DNA of 64,000 bases from contig CM049312.1 in NCBI GenBank assembly GCA_026874595.1, forward strand, positions 76,483,429 through 76,547,428. Reading direction: 5' to 3'. Both the position numbers and the translations under genes were made by a program. The DNA is from Sipunculus nudus. Taxonomy: Eukaryota > Annelida > Sipuncula > Golfingiida > Sipunculidae. The notes below the pieces were generated by a model. The model was not told the origin of the DNA, ran no database searches, and saw only the letters and a program-made list of their open reading frames with translations. This document shows, one piece after another, positions 1 through 11,467 of this stretch; position 1 is the first letter of the stretch, and every line of letters begins with the position of its first letter.

Positions 1-833
1 CTGAGCTGCCAGTGTAGCTGCACGTGTAGTAATCTTCACCATTGCAACCAATTGCAACTCATAGATCAATGTAATTAAAAACTGTATGACACAGAAGTAA
101 TTGCATGAAACTGTATGTGGGCATATCATCTGAATACAATGTAACATGCATAAATTTTGTCTGGCTGTGACAACTATATCTTCACCATAACATTCATGTG
201 TGGTTATAACTGACATTAGTACACTGATGTATTTAAATCTCTCTTGATCATTGTGTATTTTGTATTGTATTAAAGTTTAACAAGTTTCCCGTGGTTATGA
301 GCAGCATGACAGTCTGGACCATAATTTAAATTGTGAAGTGACTGACATGTTCGTGTATACTAGTACGTCAAAGAATGATGGTTACATACTGTATACAAAT
401 GATTCCTTGGCAGAACAAGTATGTATTAATGTAATTATTAATATGAACAGTAAAACCATTATAGAAATATTTATGGTAGAGCTAATTATAATGAGCTGCA
501 GAAATATAAGATCACTTTAGGCCAAGTCATGGCAGGGGATGAAATAATTAAGTTACTGCAAGATACAACTTGCAATCCTTGGAAGTCATGGACAACCATA
601 AAAGGTAAATTTGTATGACCAGTCCCTAGGAATCACTGGTAGTCACGAATGACCACAAGAGAAAAACAATCATAAGTTAGTTGACGATCCTTTACAAAAC
701 CTCCCCACTACAGGTCTGATCATCAATAATATATAAATAATAAATCGTAAATAACTGTAATTTGTCATATGTCAGTTGCAGACTGTCTAATAATGGCTTG
801 ACACTCTGACAATCAACAATGTAGGTGTTTTTT
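1..833. other. AT-rich DNA, nothing recognised
   Basis: No repeat family, splice-flanked exon or structured RNA was recognised. Only short chance reading frames are present. It probably belongs to an intron or intergenic DNA. Confidence 0.5.
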
Positions 834-899
834 TATATCCCCGCCACAAAGTGGGCGGGGCATATAGTTTTACTAATGTCCGTCATTCCGAAATTAAAC

Positions 900-2330
900 A
901 GTTTTACGGTTTTTTTTTCGCAATGCCTGCAGATATTAGCCTGATTTTTGGTGTGTGGGCAGATAGTGACCAGTTACTGATCGAGTTCGCGTTTCATCCC
1001 GGTTGACCTACTTTTGACTGTTTTACGGATCCTAAACTTAGAAAATTTCATGAAAAATAGAAATTTTCATGACAAATACATATGTACGGACTTTTTTTCG
1101 CAATGCCTGCAGATATTGGCCTGATTTTTGGTGTGTAGGCAGATAATGACCAGTTACAGATCGAGTTTGCATTTCGTCTAGGTTGACCTACTTTTGACCC
1201 TTTTATGGCTCCTAAACTTAGAAAATTTCATGAAAAATAGAAATTTTCATGACAAATACACATGTACGGACTTTTTGTCGCAATGCCTGCAGATATTGGC
1301 CTGATTTTTGGTCTGTGGGCAGATAATGACCAGTTACAGATCGAGTTTGCGTTTCGTCCAGGTTGCCCTTTTTTTGACCGTTTTACAGCTCCTAAAATTT
1401 AGAAAATTTCATGAAAAATAGAAAATTTCATGGCAAATACACTGTACGGATTTTTTTTCGCAATGCCTGCAGATATTGGCCTGATTTTTGGTACGTGGGC
1501 AGATTTAGACCAGTTACAGATCGAGTTCACGTTTCCTCCCGGTTGACCTACTTTTGACCATTTTACGGCTCCTAAACATAGAAAATTTCAAGAAAAATAT
1601 AATATTTCATGACAAATGTACATGTACAGTTGTTTTAGCCCTCAGCTCATAGGCGTCACCCAAGCTGTCCGTCCGTCTGTCTGTCCGTCCGGAGTCTGTC
1701 CATTCTGCGTCTGTTAACTTTTACCTTGTGAGCAGGATATATATATTTCAAAAAGGATTCACCGTTGCAATTTCATTTCATCAGTGAATATGTATATCGA
1801 TAAATCTCAGTCAAGTTCGAAGATGGGTGACCTTGACCCATTTTTCTACATTTTAGAGCTGATTATACAAAAACACTCAAAAGCTTATATCTCAGGAACC
1901 ATATGGTGGATTGTTATGAAACATGGTACATACCTCTCCAGTTTAAATTTATAACTGATTATCAGCTTTTGCTAATATCCTAGTTTCGCAATGCAGTGCT
2001 TACAGATACTGGCCTAATGTTTGGGCTGTGGGCGCATAATGACCACTTACAGATCAAGTTTGCGTTTTGTCCCAGTTGACCTATTTTTGACCATATGACA
2101 GATCCTGATCATAGAAAATTACATGAAAGACAGAAATTTTTATGAAAAATGCACATGTATGGACATTTTTTCACAATGCCTGCAGATACTGGCCTGATTT
2201 TAGGTGTGTTGCTTGATAATGACCCGTTACAGATTGTGATTGCATTTTGCCCTTGTTGACCTACTTTTGACCATACGACACCTCCTGAACGTAAAAAATT
2301 TTACAAAATTTAACAAATGTTTCTAAATCG
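900..2330 (+). repeat. 180-bp tandem core of H1, about six units
   Basis: Each unit carries, in order, a poly-T tract, GCAATGCCTGCAGATA, a GTTACAGATCGAGTTTG-like stretch, GGTTGACCTACTTTTGACC and AGAAAATTTCATGAAAAATA. Units 1-4 are closely similar; the last two are more diverged. Divergence rising toward the 3' side suggests that the 5' units were amplified more recently. Confidence 0.8.
1631..1983 (+). mobile_element. Second Helentron-like family (N1) nested inside H1
   Basis: A copy of the family also found at 57055-58089 starts with TTTTAGCCCTCAG, passes through a CCGTCCGTC-rich stretch and a segment around CAAGTTCGAAGATGGGTGAC, and ends in CTAG at 1980-1983. It carries a single internal unit. 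It interrupts an H1 unit between T1630 and T1984: the H1 motif resumes as TTTCGCAATG just beyond. A T|T insertion point without an obvious target duplication is what is described for Helentrons. The nesting shows that N1 moved after H1 was in place. Confidence 0.75.
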
Positions 2331-2384
2331 CCCCAGGCGGGGGCATTCGTGTCGTTCTGACACATCTAGTTACCATATGCCCAC

Positions 2385-2640
2385 CTGTGACAGGACTTTT
2401 CATAATATAGTATACCCACGGTCTGTCCGTTAACTTCTAGTGTTGCCTTGATAACTTATCAGCACTTAGCTGGATTTTCACCAAACTCACCATCACTACT
2501 TACCAACAAATCATCTCACCTTAGTTAAATTACAGGCAAAATCCATGCATATTTAATGAGGTCAGAGGTCAAAAGACATACATTTGGTGTCTTATGCTCC
2601 TTTGTGGTGCTCTTGTTCAGGTCTGGAAGACTTTTGTGCA
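2385..2640 (+). repeat. Dispersed repeat R, copy 1
   Basis: Shares a long diverged match with 25700-26065: an ACAGGA...TATAC start, TTAACTT(C/T)TAGTGTTGCC, TTTTCACAAAACTCAC-like, CATGCATAT(T/C)TAATGAGGT, then AGAGGTCA and a CTCTTGTT end. It is non-coding and of unknown class. Its short CTCTTGTT-type terminus recurs at about 42965. Confidence 0.6.
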
Positions 2641-2644
2641 ACCA

Positions 2645-4054
2645 CATATGACCAGCTGCATCATAGTCATGGATAGTTGTACACCGATCATACGAATAAC
2701 TGCAACAAGTGTATGCCGTCTGAATGACATGTCAGTGTGAGGTCGTCACTCATTGTCACAAATTGTTCATGTGATAGTCTTTAAGATGGCATTCTATATG
2801 CATATAAGTATGTCTATGGTACAGACATGAATACAGTTAGGACACTTTATATTCTGTTGGTGTGATTCAATCAATACAAATACATATGCAGCATGTTTTA
2901 AATATCTCGCTATAGCTATCGAAAACATACATGGTAACGGATGGGGAATCCACACTTTGACTTTGAACAATGAAGGGGTATTCCTCTGGCAGATGACTTC
3001 AACTTGATGGATTCAACTTTATAGAAGTTTGAGAAAGATGAATTCTTGATACAGTTAGTGATGACATACAGTGATAAAATTAGAGATGACATTAGTGATG
3101 CATGGATGAGAGATGATGGACAAAAATCCACTGGTATTATAAGTCTACTCCTGCAAGTGCATATTAGCACAGAAGCCCTGGAACCATTATAAAAACTAGA
3201 AATCTGCATCCCAATGGATTCATGCCTCCACCATATGGGGGTCCCTATATTGTGGGATGCTCCCTAACTAGTGTGTGCATTACTCACCTCAGAAAAGAGA
3301 GCACACGTTTCAAAAATGCTCAGCGAACACACTTTACACCACAACTCTGTGGTGCTGGGCACTCCACTGTGATGTTAACAGGTGGCAATATAGACCACAC
3401 TGTGTAACCCACTTGTCTGCATTCACTTATTTTTTGGCCCAAATTCCAAGGTTTATTAGTGCATAAGTGGCTCTACATGTGTGGTTATTCCTTGATGTTA
3501 CGCTAGAAACCAGAGAAGATACTGGGTGCACACCAAAATCTAATCAATTGTTCCTATATGCCTATTCCTAAAATAAGATGAACATTTCATGAGATTCCGT
3601 TCATGGTTGAGCGAGATATGTTGTGAACAAACACACAAATACAAGCACACGTACAAAAAGGGGTGAACACATACCCTCCAGGCAGATCTAGAGGTGTACG
3701 ATATATTTACTATATATTTGTTCACCCAGTTTTCACAATTGTTTATAGCTTTGTAAGACCCCACCTTATACACCCACGGATGGTAGATGTTCAGGACTAG
3801 CCGAATCACCTGGTGACAAGACTTGATAAAGAGTCAATAGGAAGAGGTTGGGAGGTATCATAATTTAGAGGGGGCTGATTAGACAACACAGGATCATAGC
3901 ACAAACAAAAACAGTGAAACTAAATACATGTCTATATTGATGTCTATGAATATAGATTTAACCTGTAGTGGTTTGTCAGCTGTTGTGTCTGCAGTTCATA
4001 TCGATGTCGGGGGCAGATGTTGGAAACATGAAGATGGGACTCTTGCAAGAAACA
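2645..4054. other. Intron-like DNA, nothing recognised
   Basis: Short overlapping open frames around 3222-3466 lack good splice sites, codon structure or a recognisable motif. No repeat match to the rest of the window was seen. Confidence 0.4.
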
Positions 4055-4134
4055 AACAAGAAAACACCTGACTGTGTGGTTACACTGACAAACTAACAAG
4101 AAAACACCTGACAGTGTGGTTACACTGACACACT
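4055..4134 (+). repeat. 40-bp tandem duplication
   Basis: Two adjacent copies of a 40-bp unit beginning AACAAGAAAACACCTGAC (4055 and 4095) differ at only a few positions, indicating a recent slippage-type duplication. Confidence 0.8.
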
Positions 4135-4402
4135 CATGAATTACTTGTGAAAGGAGAATTGAATTTCTGTCCGTTTGAATTGTTTGACCCCTCAAACACC
4201 TGTCCCACCATCTGTGTAATAACGGAATATAAATTAAACACTGTCAGCAGGTTCAGACCTGTATATATGGATTTTTTGCAGCTGATAGGTCGTCAGTTAT
4301 GTGTCAACATTATAATATACAAAGATCAGTTAAAATATTAAAAAGGAGGCCTCATTCTTCACAAAGCAGCTGCCACTTTTATTATATACAGTTGCTTAAG
4401 TT

Positions 4403-4823
4403 ATATCCCTTTTAGTAACTGGCTTCTGTGGCTCAGGGGTAGAGTGCATGACTCGAAGCCGGGAGATTGTGAGTTCCAATCTCAGCCGAGGCGGTGAGAT
4501 TTTTCACGGTCGGCCCCCACCTAGGGTTAGTTCTGCAGGCTTAATGGGAAGGCCGTGTTTCACTCACAAACGAGTGTACCTTTTGGGGGCTCCTCGGTGA
4601 AATGCCCCAGCTATGGGGATGATTAAGCACCCAGGGCCTGCAGGTGCAGTATTCACTGGGCCTGGTTAACGCCAGGATATAAAATGAGAGGAAGCGTGTG
4701 ATACTGCCCTGTCACAGAATTGAATTCTGCAGATGTACATATATGTAGTTCAGATAGCATTAAAAATGGAGGCCGTAACCTCCACCAAAATAAAATTAAA
4801 AAAAAAAATATCCCTTTTAGTAA
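4403..4823 (+). mobile_element. tRNA-derived SINE, recent, with perfect target duplication
   Basis: The head is tRNA-like, with a pol III A box TGGCTCAGGGG (4429-4439) and a B box AGTTCCAATCT (4472-4482). A roughly 300-bp unrelated body follows, ending in an A-rich tail (about 4790-4808). The 16-bp direct repeat ATATCCCTTTTAGTAA is present without mismatch at 4403-4418 and 4808-4823. This is the footprint of LINE-mediated target-primed reverse transcription, so the SINE body is about 4419-4807. The perfect repeat and intact boxes make this the youngest SINE in the window. Related, more decayed copies lie near 10955, 30155 and 33450. Confidence 0.9.
4429..4483 (+). promoter_or_regulatory. Internal pol III promoter (A and B boxes) of the SINE
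   Basis: A box 4429-4439 and B box 4472-4482 are 33 bp apart, within the normal tRNA-type range. Both fit the consensus well enough that transcription is plausible. Confidence 0.65.
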
Positions 4824-5378
4824 GAGTGAAATTATAATAAGCAAGTTGAATTGACCCCATATAATATTGGTAAATATATATTTGAATGCAAATACAATTC
4901 AAACACCTCAAAAATTGTTTCTTCTCAAATTGATCATTTCTGTGACATATATTTTTGGCACATATACATTTCAAGGTAAATGTTATTGTGTAAGACAGTT
5001 TAAAGTATAAAGTTCCTTTTAGTTTAAAGCACACTTATTTTTCATATTAATATATGCACAGAGAGAGTGAGAGAGAAAGAGGGAGATGATTATAGAAAGA
5101 ATGTGTTGTAGACCATAAGATTTTTTTAACATGCACAAACAATTGTATTAATGTCCTGGTAAGCCATTAATATTGAGAGCAAATCAATAAGAGTCCCTTC
5201 TGGAAATAGTTATGTAGCATATTTCTTTCATAAATAAAAATATGTTATTAATGCATTTATATATAAAAAATATGTTATTAATGCAGGTCATTGTTAACAT
5301 GTAGACATTATTACCTCACAGAACCTTTTGTCCATTATCAATACCAACCTCAAATCCTGTAGACCTACTCTTTGATGG

Positions 5379-5414
<36 letters not shown>

Positions 5415-5520
5415 CCTGTATATAAAAAGATGGGTATAAATTTCTTCCATTTAAGCACTACAGAATTTTTTTGCGATGTTACATGAGAACTAAAATACAC
5501 GGTCATATGGGTATTTATCT
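4824..5520. repeat. AT-rich stretch with simple repeats
   Basis: It holds a GA-rich tract (about 5058-5084), a short direct duplication of AAATATGTTATTAATGCA (about 5237 and 5268) and a TA microsatellite (about 5382-5412). Nothing coding is evident. Confidence 0.6.
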
Positions 5521-6880
5521 ATTTTTAGCTCAGCTGACTATAAGTCATCTGAGCTATAGTCGTGGTCCATTGTCTGTCGTCCGTTTGTCTGTCTGTCCGT
5601 CCGGATGTCCTTCCGTAAGACTGGCACGTTTCGAAACCATTGGACCTACAAATCTAAAATTGGGCATACAGTTAGATGTCCCCAAAATCTCCTACCATGC
5701 CGAAAATTTGGTCAATAGGACTTCGTTCCTTCGAGATATTAAGGAAAAACCTCAATTTTTTATTATAAATCTATTTTCACACTTCAGGACTGCCTAATTT
5801 CAAAACCACTCATCTGGTTTTCTTCATATTTACCATAAATATTCCTCTATATAGTTCCTATGTACATGCCAGATATTAAGTCAGTATTTTATAATTTAAA
5901 AAAGTTATGGGTCCAAACATAATGGACTTTGTAAAAAAATCAGGAAGATAATTGGTCACTTAAGACAAAAAGTGTTAAAGGTAGGGACTTTTTACCAGTA
6001 ATACAACTTTAATTAATCAAAATTTAATTGTATACCAAAAATTAGATCAAAATCTGTTAAATTTTTTTAAATATTGGCAAAAATATAAAATTGGTTCCTT
6101 AAATTTTGCCCAACTTTGGCTACGGCACGTTTTTTTCCTGTAAGTACTGTGGATTTAATTTTCACAGCATGTATACATAAGGATTTAATCTGGTAAAATC
6201 TGAAAATCGAAAATAAAAGCTGCAAGATTAGGCTAGTTATTGAATTTTTTTGGAGGCTCTTGTTGTATTCCCTTACATTGTCAAGCAGTCCACTTTGATG
6301 ACTGTAGGTCATTCAGTGCACATCTCTATGCTCCCCAGGCTGTTGGCATAATTTTAGAAGTCCCCAAAATCTCCTACCATACCGAAAATTGGGTCATTAG
6401 GACTTCGTTCCTTCAAGATATTAAGGAAAAAAAACTCTGTTTTCCATAAAAAAAGCCATTGTTACACTTTAAGGCTGCCTAATATCAAAACCACTGATCT
6501 GTTTTTGATCATATTTAGTATTCACATTCTTTCATACATTCTCCATGAACATACCAAAAATTAGGTCAGTATTGGGTATTATTTTGAAGTTATGGGCCAA
6601 AACATAATGCATTTTTTTTTAAATCAGGAAATATATTTACTCACCTAACATGAGAATTGCTGAACCTAGAGACTTTTTTCAGGAATATAACTTTATTTAA
6701 TCAAGATTCAATTGTTTACCAAAAAATTAGATCTGAATTTTGCAAATTTTTCAAGTTATTAGCATAAATAAAAAATCAATACCTTAAATTTTGTCCAACT
6801 TTGGCACTGTTGATTTAATTTTCACAGCATATATACCTAAGGATTTAATCTTTTAAAATCTGAAATTTCAAAGAAATTGA
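5521..6880 (+). mobile_element. AGCTCAGCTGAC-headed repeat with two tandem units (H3)
   Basis: A 12-bp hairpin opens the element: AGCTCAGCTGAC (5527-5538), loop TATAA, GTCATCTGAGCT (5544-5555), one mismatch. A GTCCGT-rich tract follows. An internal unit of about 683 bp then repeats: CCCCAAAATCTCCTACCAT and GGACTTCGTTCCTT appear in both, near 5679 and 6362. Both units continue through GGCTGCCTAAT(T/A)TCAAAACCACT and CATAATG. Structure and composition resemble the other Helentron-like families here. The 3' end could not be fixed, since no clear hairpin plus CTAG was seen. Frames inside it are not genes. Confidence 0.65.
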
Positions 6881-7800
6881 TTGGAAAGAATAGCTTTTAT
6901 TCATGTTTTCATACACCATGTCAAGTGTTGTTTACATCTAGCCCACCTAGTAGTACAGCCTTCACTTGCATTATGTTACCCACCCCAGGCAGCTTGCCTT
7001 GGGTCAGCTTGGCCACTACCAGCAGGCTTCCCCTCTGCCCTGCACTCCCCCCCCCCCCCAGATGGTGCATAAACTAGATGAATGTTATTATTTTCTTTAT
7101 TTGATTCATTCTTATTCTAGGCTGTGCTACATTTTAGATTTTGTATTGTACCACCAGGGTTACAATGATTAAAAAGTACATTTAATTGTGTCCACAAAGT
7201 GGTGTATTGCTATGAAAGTGTGGATGTTCATCAGATAAGTAATTCCTTACTTCAGAAGAGTAAAAACTTCACCAGGTGTGAAATTGACTATTAATTCCAG
7301 TAATAAATTAAAACTGGGATAGTAATTAGCACAATGATATTGTTTGTCCCTCATTCAACCAACAGTGTGTATACTTTATTTGAAAAGATGTTTTATTTTA
7401 TCAAATTTACTTAATCTTTTATTTTATTTTGGTGAATAAAATTAAGCATGTACTGAAAACTCCAATGTGCAAAACTTTTTAATAGTGATTCAAGGAATAT
7501 TCTTGTAGATGCCATGTTGTGGCATTATTTTCTTTTAAATTCAGTTTTAACATTTATGATTTAAAAATAATAAAATATATGTGTATGCATAATATGACCC
7601 AATATGAGCTACACTCTGGATATATGATGATTGCAACTTTTGCAACAATTCTAATATTTTAACTTATATTTTCAGGTTTTTTTATTAAAAATTTATAAAA
7701 CCTGTGAATAAAAAAAATGATTCAGATAAAAACTTCTTAATGGAAAAAGTGGATATGCTTAAAAAAAATAGGATTATATATAAACTTAAATGCATTATTC
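6881..7800. other. Intron-like DNA with a C13 tract
   Basis: A CT/C-rich patch with C13 (7047-7059) creates short proline-rich frames. The remainder is AT-rich with nothing recognised. Confidence 0.5.
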
Positions 7801-7809
7801 CCTTGAAAG

Positions 7810-8260
7810 TGAAATAAAGGTATTAGTCCATTCTGTCCACTTGCCTGTCCATCTGTAAATTTTCATATGCATCACAGCTGCAGTATCTCAAAACTTTTAC
7901 TGTTTTTCTTCATGACAGTCTTGTCAGAGTATTAGTTTGCAATCATATATTTAGAACTTTACTATAACCAAGTAGGAGGGCCCCTTTCCTCTTAGCTTTT
8001 CATATTCTTATATAAATGAAAAACATTACAATAGAATATTTCTACATCCACCTTCGTGCTGCCCTCACTTTTCCCTTCTCCGAACCCCTTCCCAAAGTCA
8101 GCCTCAGTAAGCAAGAACAAGATGAATCAGATATATTCATACTTTAATATTTTGTATAACTATTCGTCCATAGGTACCTATGTACATGCCAGAAATTATG
8201 TCAATATTGTGTAATATGTAGACATAGTGGGCATCACAATAATGTACCTTGTCAAGACTA
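7810..8260 (+). repeat. Relic repeat fragments
   Basis: About 7825-7930 has the TCTGTCCACTTGCCTGTCCATCTG and GCAGTATCTCAAAAC features seen again near 29845. About 8172-8250 (CCTATGTACATGCCAGAAATTA) matches an internal part of the element at 5521-6880 (near 5857). Both are old and truncated. Confidence 0.45.
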
Positions 8261-9848
8261 AAGAGATATTGTGTCATACAGTCACAAATTCATAGTTAAT
8301 CATGACATCATATCTGTCAAATTGAAAGCTTGCAGACTACCATACACTTTAGATCCTTCAACAAATAGCCTTATCATCATTCTACTACTGATATTACTGC
8401 TGTTATTGCATTCATATTTGCTCAAATATATCACAATTTTCAACCCCTCCTAAATAAATAAAAAATAAACCACTATATTTGACTCTATTAATCCATCAGT
8501 CAGGTTACTTCATTTATCATTTACTCACATATTACATTACATTCCTTTATAATAGCCCAACATGACCATGATATTCATAAGCTTTATCGACTCGATATAG
8601 TAGCACAGTGGAGGAACATTTATAGTCCAATCAGGATCAGCTGAGCGCCGTGACCCGTGGGTCCCTTGTTTGTCTGAGAGAGCTAGAATTCTGCTTCACA
8701 AAGTGAGGAAATTTACAGCAGCAGTGACAGTGAGACAGAATGCATGGCCAAAATGTGTGCTGGAAATGACATTTTTAATTTTGGGCACTTTGATATAACT
8801 AATTAATGTACAAAACCCACCCACCACTGTGCCACAGCTGCAGAGTTTGAAATATTGATAAGTATTGTCCAAATAAACTAGATTTTTAATTGTGTTAAAG
8901 AGCTATAAAATGTTACTCTATAATCAGAGGCTGCAAACCAGCTGAGCAGTAACCCCCCCCCCCCCCCCCCCCTTTCATTTGACAGCGAACCATGTTCAAC
9001 AACGGAACAGTGCATCATTGTTAATGATTAGATTGTTGATTACTTGAGTTACCAGTAATCCAGTGACAGCGTATAAGTGCTGGTTGGCTTATAATGTATG
9101 GCCCAATGTGCTGTACATAGTATCCTGGTTTTAAACACATGGAGTCTCTGACTGCTAAAACTTCCTGTTGGGTTTAGTGCTGCAGTAGCCAGCCCTTGGA
9201 CCTGTAGATGGCTTTGAGTGAAGCATTTCACAGCCAGTGGGAACAAAATACTGCAGAGAAATCAATAACTTCCAGAACTAGCTGAAAAGTTCAGCTTATG
9301 GCTCCTGGGGTGCCAGGGAGCATGTACATTTCACCAGTTGATTTCATCTGATCAATTTCATCTGAATGCATGCCAGGCACCCTGGTCAGTTTCAGATGTT
9401 GATTTCAACTGGCTGCTCCACATACTTGTTACCTATGTCAATTTCACTGGTTCATTTCACAACTAGTGTGTTCTATCAACCGTACTAGAGTAAGGCTGTG
9501 ACAGTGGCCGATCAGATGCTGTAATTGGACTTATCTGTGGTGTCTCAGGAGTTTGGATACCTGTTGGTCAGCAGTCTGTACGGCAAAGCACAGGAACAAG
9601 GCTTTACAGAAATGTGTGACAGGATTAATAACAGACTTCAAGTCTGCATTTATAAAAAATTACACATACATATGACAGTAGGTTGTGCTGGCATCCACGT
9701 AGCCGGCTTTTATGAAATCATCATGCTGCTCACGACGAGGTGATATTCACTAATTGGATCCAACACCTGTCGCCACCAGGTGCTTTCTGTACAACCTGTG
9801 TTCAATTCATTCATCAGTTTTAATGTGTGTTTAGTTGTGTTTGAAAGA
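8261..9848. other. Sequence upstream of the possible first exon; C20 tract
   Basis: It contains a C20 homopolymer (8953-8972) and short TTGATTTCATCTG-like repetitions (about 9338-9400). If 9849 is a real start codon, its 5' untranslated region and promoter would lie at the right edge; no TATA box or initiator could be singled out. Confidence 0.4.
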
Positions 9849-9885
9849 ATGGGAGATTCACGTGTACATATTGAGAAGTCTCCAG
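9849..9885 (+). CDS. Candidate first coding exon (unknown protein)
   Basis: An ATG in a strong context (AAAGAATGG, A at -3 and G at +4) opens a 37-nt reading frame, MGDSRVHIEKSP plus one base. It ends exactly at a consensus 5' splice site, CCAG|GTAAGC (GT at 9886-9887). The exon leaves in phase 1 with a pending G. The 3' splice site at 13756 is entered in the same phase and gives GAG (Glu) across the junction, so the two join without a break. The predicted segment is hydrophilic and would be the cytosolic N-terminus of a membrane protein. No family is recognised. The evidence is splice-site quality, start context and phase match. A short exon like this could arise by chance, and no transcript data are available. 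Confidence 0.4.
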
Positions 9886-10856
9886 GTAAGCTGAAATTAA
9901 TATTAAAATTACTATCTTAAAATAATAAATAATTAAATTTTAAACTAAGTTAATTTGACATCTAATCATTCATATTTTTTTATTAATATTAAATTCAAGT
10001 CAAATTTATATTTTATATTTAATGGTAATTTCATTATTTCTTAGGTTGATCACCTAGCTTATATCAGTAAAATAATCTGTCCTTGATAATCTGATTGAAA
10101 TTAACACCAGAACACTCAGTTTGAATTATAAGTATATTCAATTTTGTATGAAGTTGATTATTTAAACTACCATTTGGTTAAAACCCATATTTTGTCAACA
10201 TATTTATTTTAGGTAAAATTTTTCAAAGAGGGATTTACAAATTTAAATGCTTAAGATTAAAAATCTCCCTTGTATAAGATACTTTCAGAAATGTTATTTG
10301 AAATTTGCTATCACCATAATAAATAAGACATGGAATTCAGGAACTTTAAAAGCTGTATGTGACAGAATGATTCACATTAGGTTTTGGAGTACACATATAT
10401 TAAAGATTGTAATGCCTTCTACAAGCAACAGTATCTTCAGCATAATAATTTATTTCATTTTAATTGAAACCGTGCCATTATGGTATCCTTGCTCAAGAAC
10501 CTGTAAAAATCACCCTTACTGTTAGCAGAGTGTTAGACAGTGAATGATTTATTCACATTAGACAATAAATGATTTATGACAAGATTAATCAGACAGTCCC
10601 ATGAATACCAGTCATGATGGTGGAGTAGTCATATTATAGGGGTGGTCATGTTGTTATGACTAAGGGATGGTCTTCAGGCAGGATTCCACCCTATTTTGTA
10701 CTTATTAGATCAGTTGTTGACAGATGTCCCTGTAATAATGGATGCATGTTAATTTACTATGTAATGCACAGTAGTCCACAACAATGAAATATGGAGGCTT
10801 ATTTAATTATGGTATTATACCCATTCAAATTTTTTAAATGAGAGCAATTAAAGGCT
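9886..10856. other. AT-rich DNA in candidate intron 1
   Basis: Starts at the GTAAGC donor. The rest is AT-rich with a few small frames (one at 10247-10525) lacking exon features. The whole proposed intron would span 9886-13756. Confidence 0.4.
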
Positions 10857-11385
10857 AGCTTTGAAGTTACCAGCTGGTGTCACATGAAGAGTGCAGGTGA
10901 ACTGAATCTGTCACTGAACTGTTCTGTCTCATTAATGTCATATATGTATACTGACCAGCTTCTGTGGTCATGGGGCAGAGCAGATGCTTCAAAGTTCAGA
11001 GATAATGTGTTCTAATGTCAGCCTCGAAGTGGTACTACCAACCATGGTGAGTGCCCTGCAGGCTTATCACAATATCAGGAAGGTTGCACCCCGTGGTCAT
11101 GTTTCACTCACTAACAAGTGCACCTTTAGGGGGGTACCTTGATGATATGACCCATTAGTGGGGACAATAACAAGCCCAGGGTCTGCAGCAATACCAGGAT
11201 GTAAGAACAAGGAATGGAATCCTGCAGTTATGCATACTCAATTATCTGGCATTAAAAAAAAATATGGAGGCTCCACTAAAAAAAATATGTAAAAAAGAAA
11301 GCTTGAAAGTCACCAGCTGCTGTGACAGCAAGAGTGCAGGCGGTACTGTATGTGTCACCCAGTCTTCAATCTCATCTGTAGCTGG
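10857..11385 (+). repeat. Degraded SINE flanked by a 58-bp direct repeat
   Basis: The core (about 10955-11299) is an old copy of the SINE at 4419: head TGGTCATGGGG (10965-10975), the CTGCAGGCTTA segment, GTTTCACTCACTAAC, and an A-rich end. It is bracketed by two diverged copies of a 58-bp stretch (AGCTTTGAAGTTACCAGCTG at 10857; AGCTTGAAAGTCACCAGCTG at 11300) that share most positions through GTCAC. The flanking copies are far longer than a SINE target duplication, so they reflect a separate local duplication or another repeat family. Confidence 0.6.
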
Positions 11386-11467
11386 GCAGCATGCAACAGG
11401 GTTTGAAATTTATCATTAATCAATAAAATGTGTGGCACCTGTTTCTGTCCCTGACATGCTTGCTTTA

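Larger units (their letters stand above)
834..2369 (+). mobile_element. Pearl/Helentron-like non-autonomous element H1
   Basis: The element opens with a GC-rich hairpin: CCCCGCCAC at 839-847, loop AAA, GTGGGCGGGG at 851-860. It then runs through tandem units of about 180 bp. Copies of the GCAATGCCTGCAGATA motif start at 920, 1100, 1280, 1460, 1988 and about 2173; the first three steps are exactly 180 bp. It closes with a small hairpin (GCCCC 2330-2334, GGGGC 2340-2344) and the terminus CTAG at 2366-2369, followed by T. The head CCCCGCC (839-845) is complementary to GGCGGGG (2336-2342), giving subterminal inverted repeats. This architecture matches what is known of the mollusc Pearl family and of Helentron-derived elements (tandem core, hairpins, CTRR-like 3' end). 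There is no coding capacity, so any Rep/helicase would come from elsewhere. The 1460-1988 spacing is enlarged by a nested element. Confidence 0.75.

Noticed and set aside
4421-4493. Possible genuine tRNA gene
   Set aside because: A and B boxes are present, but the acceptor stem does not close and a SINE body, tail and target duplication follow. It is a tRNA-derived SINE head.
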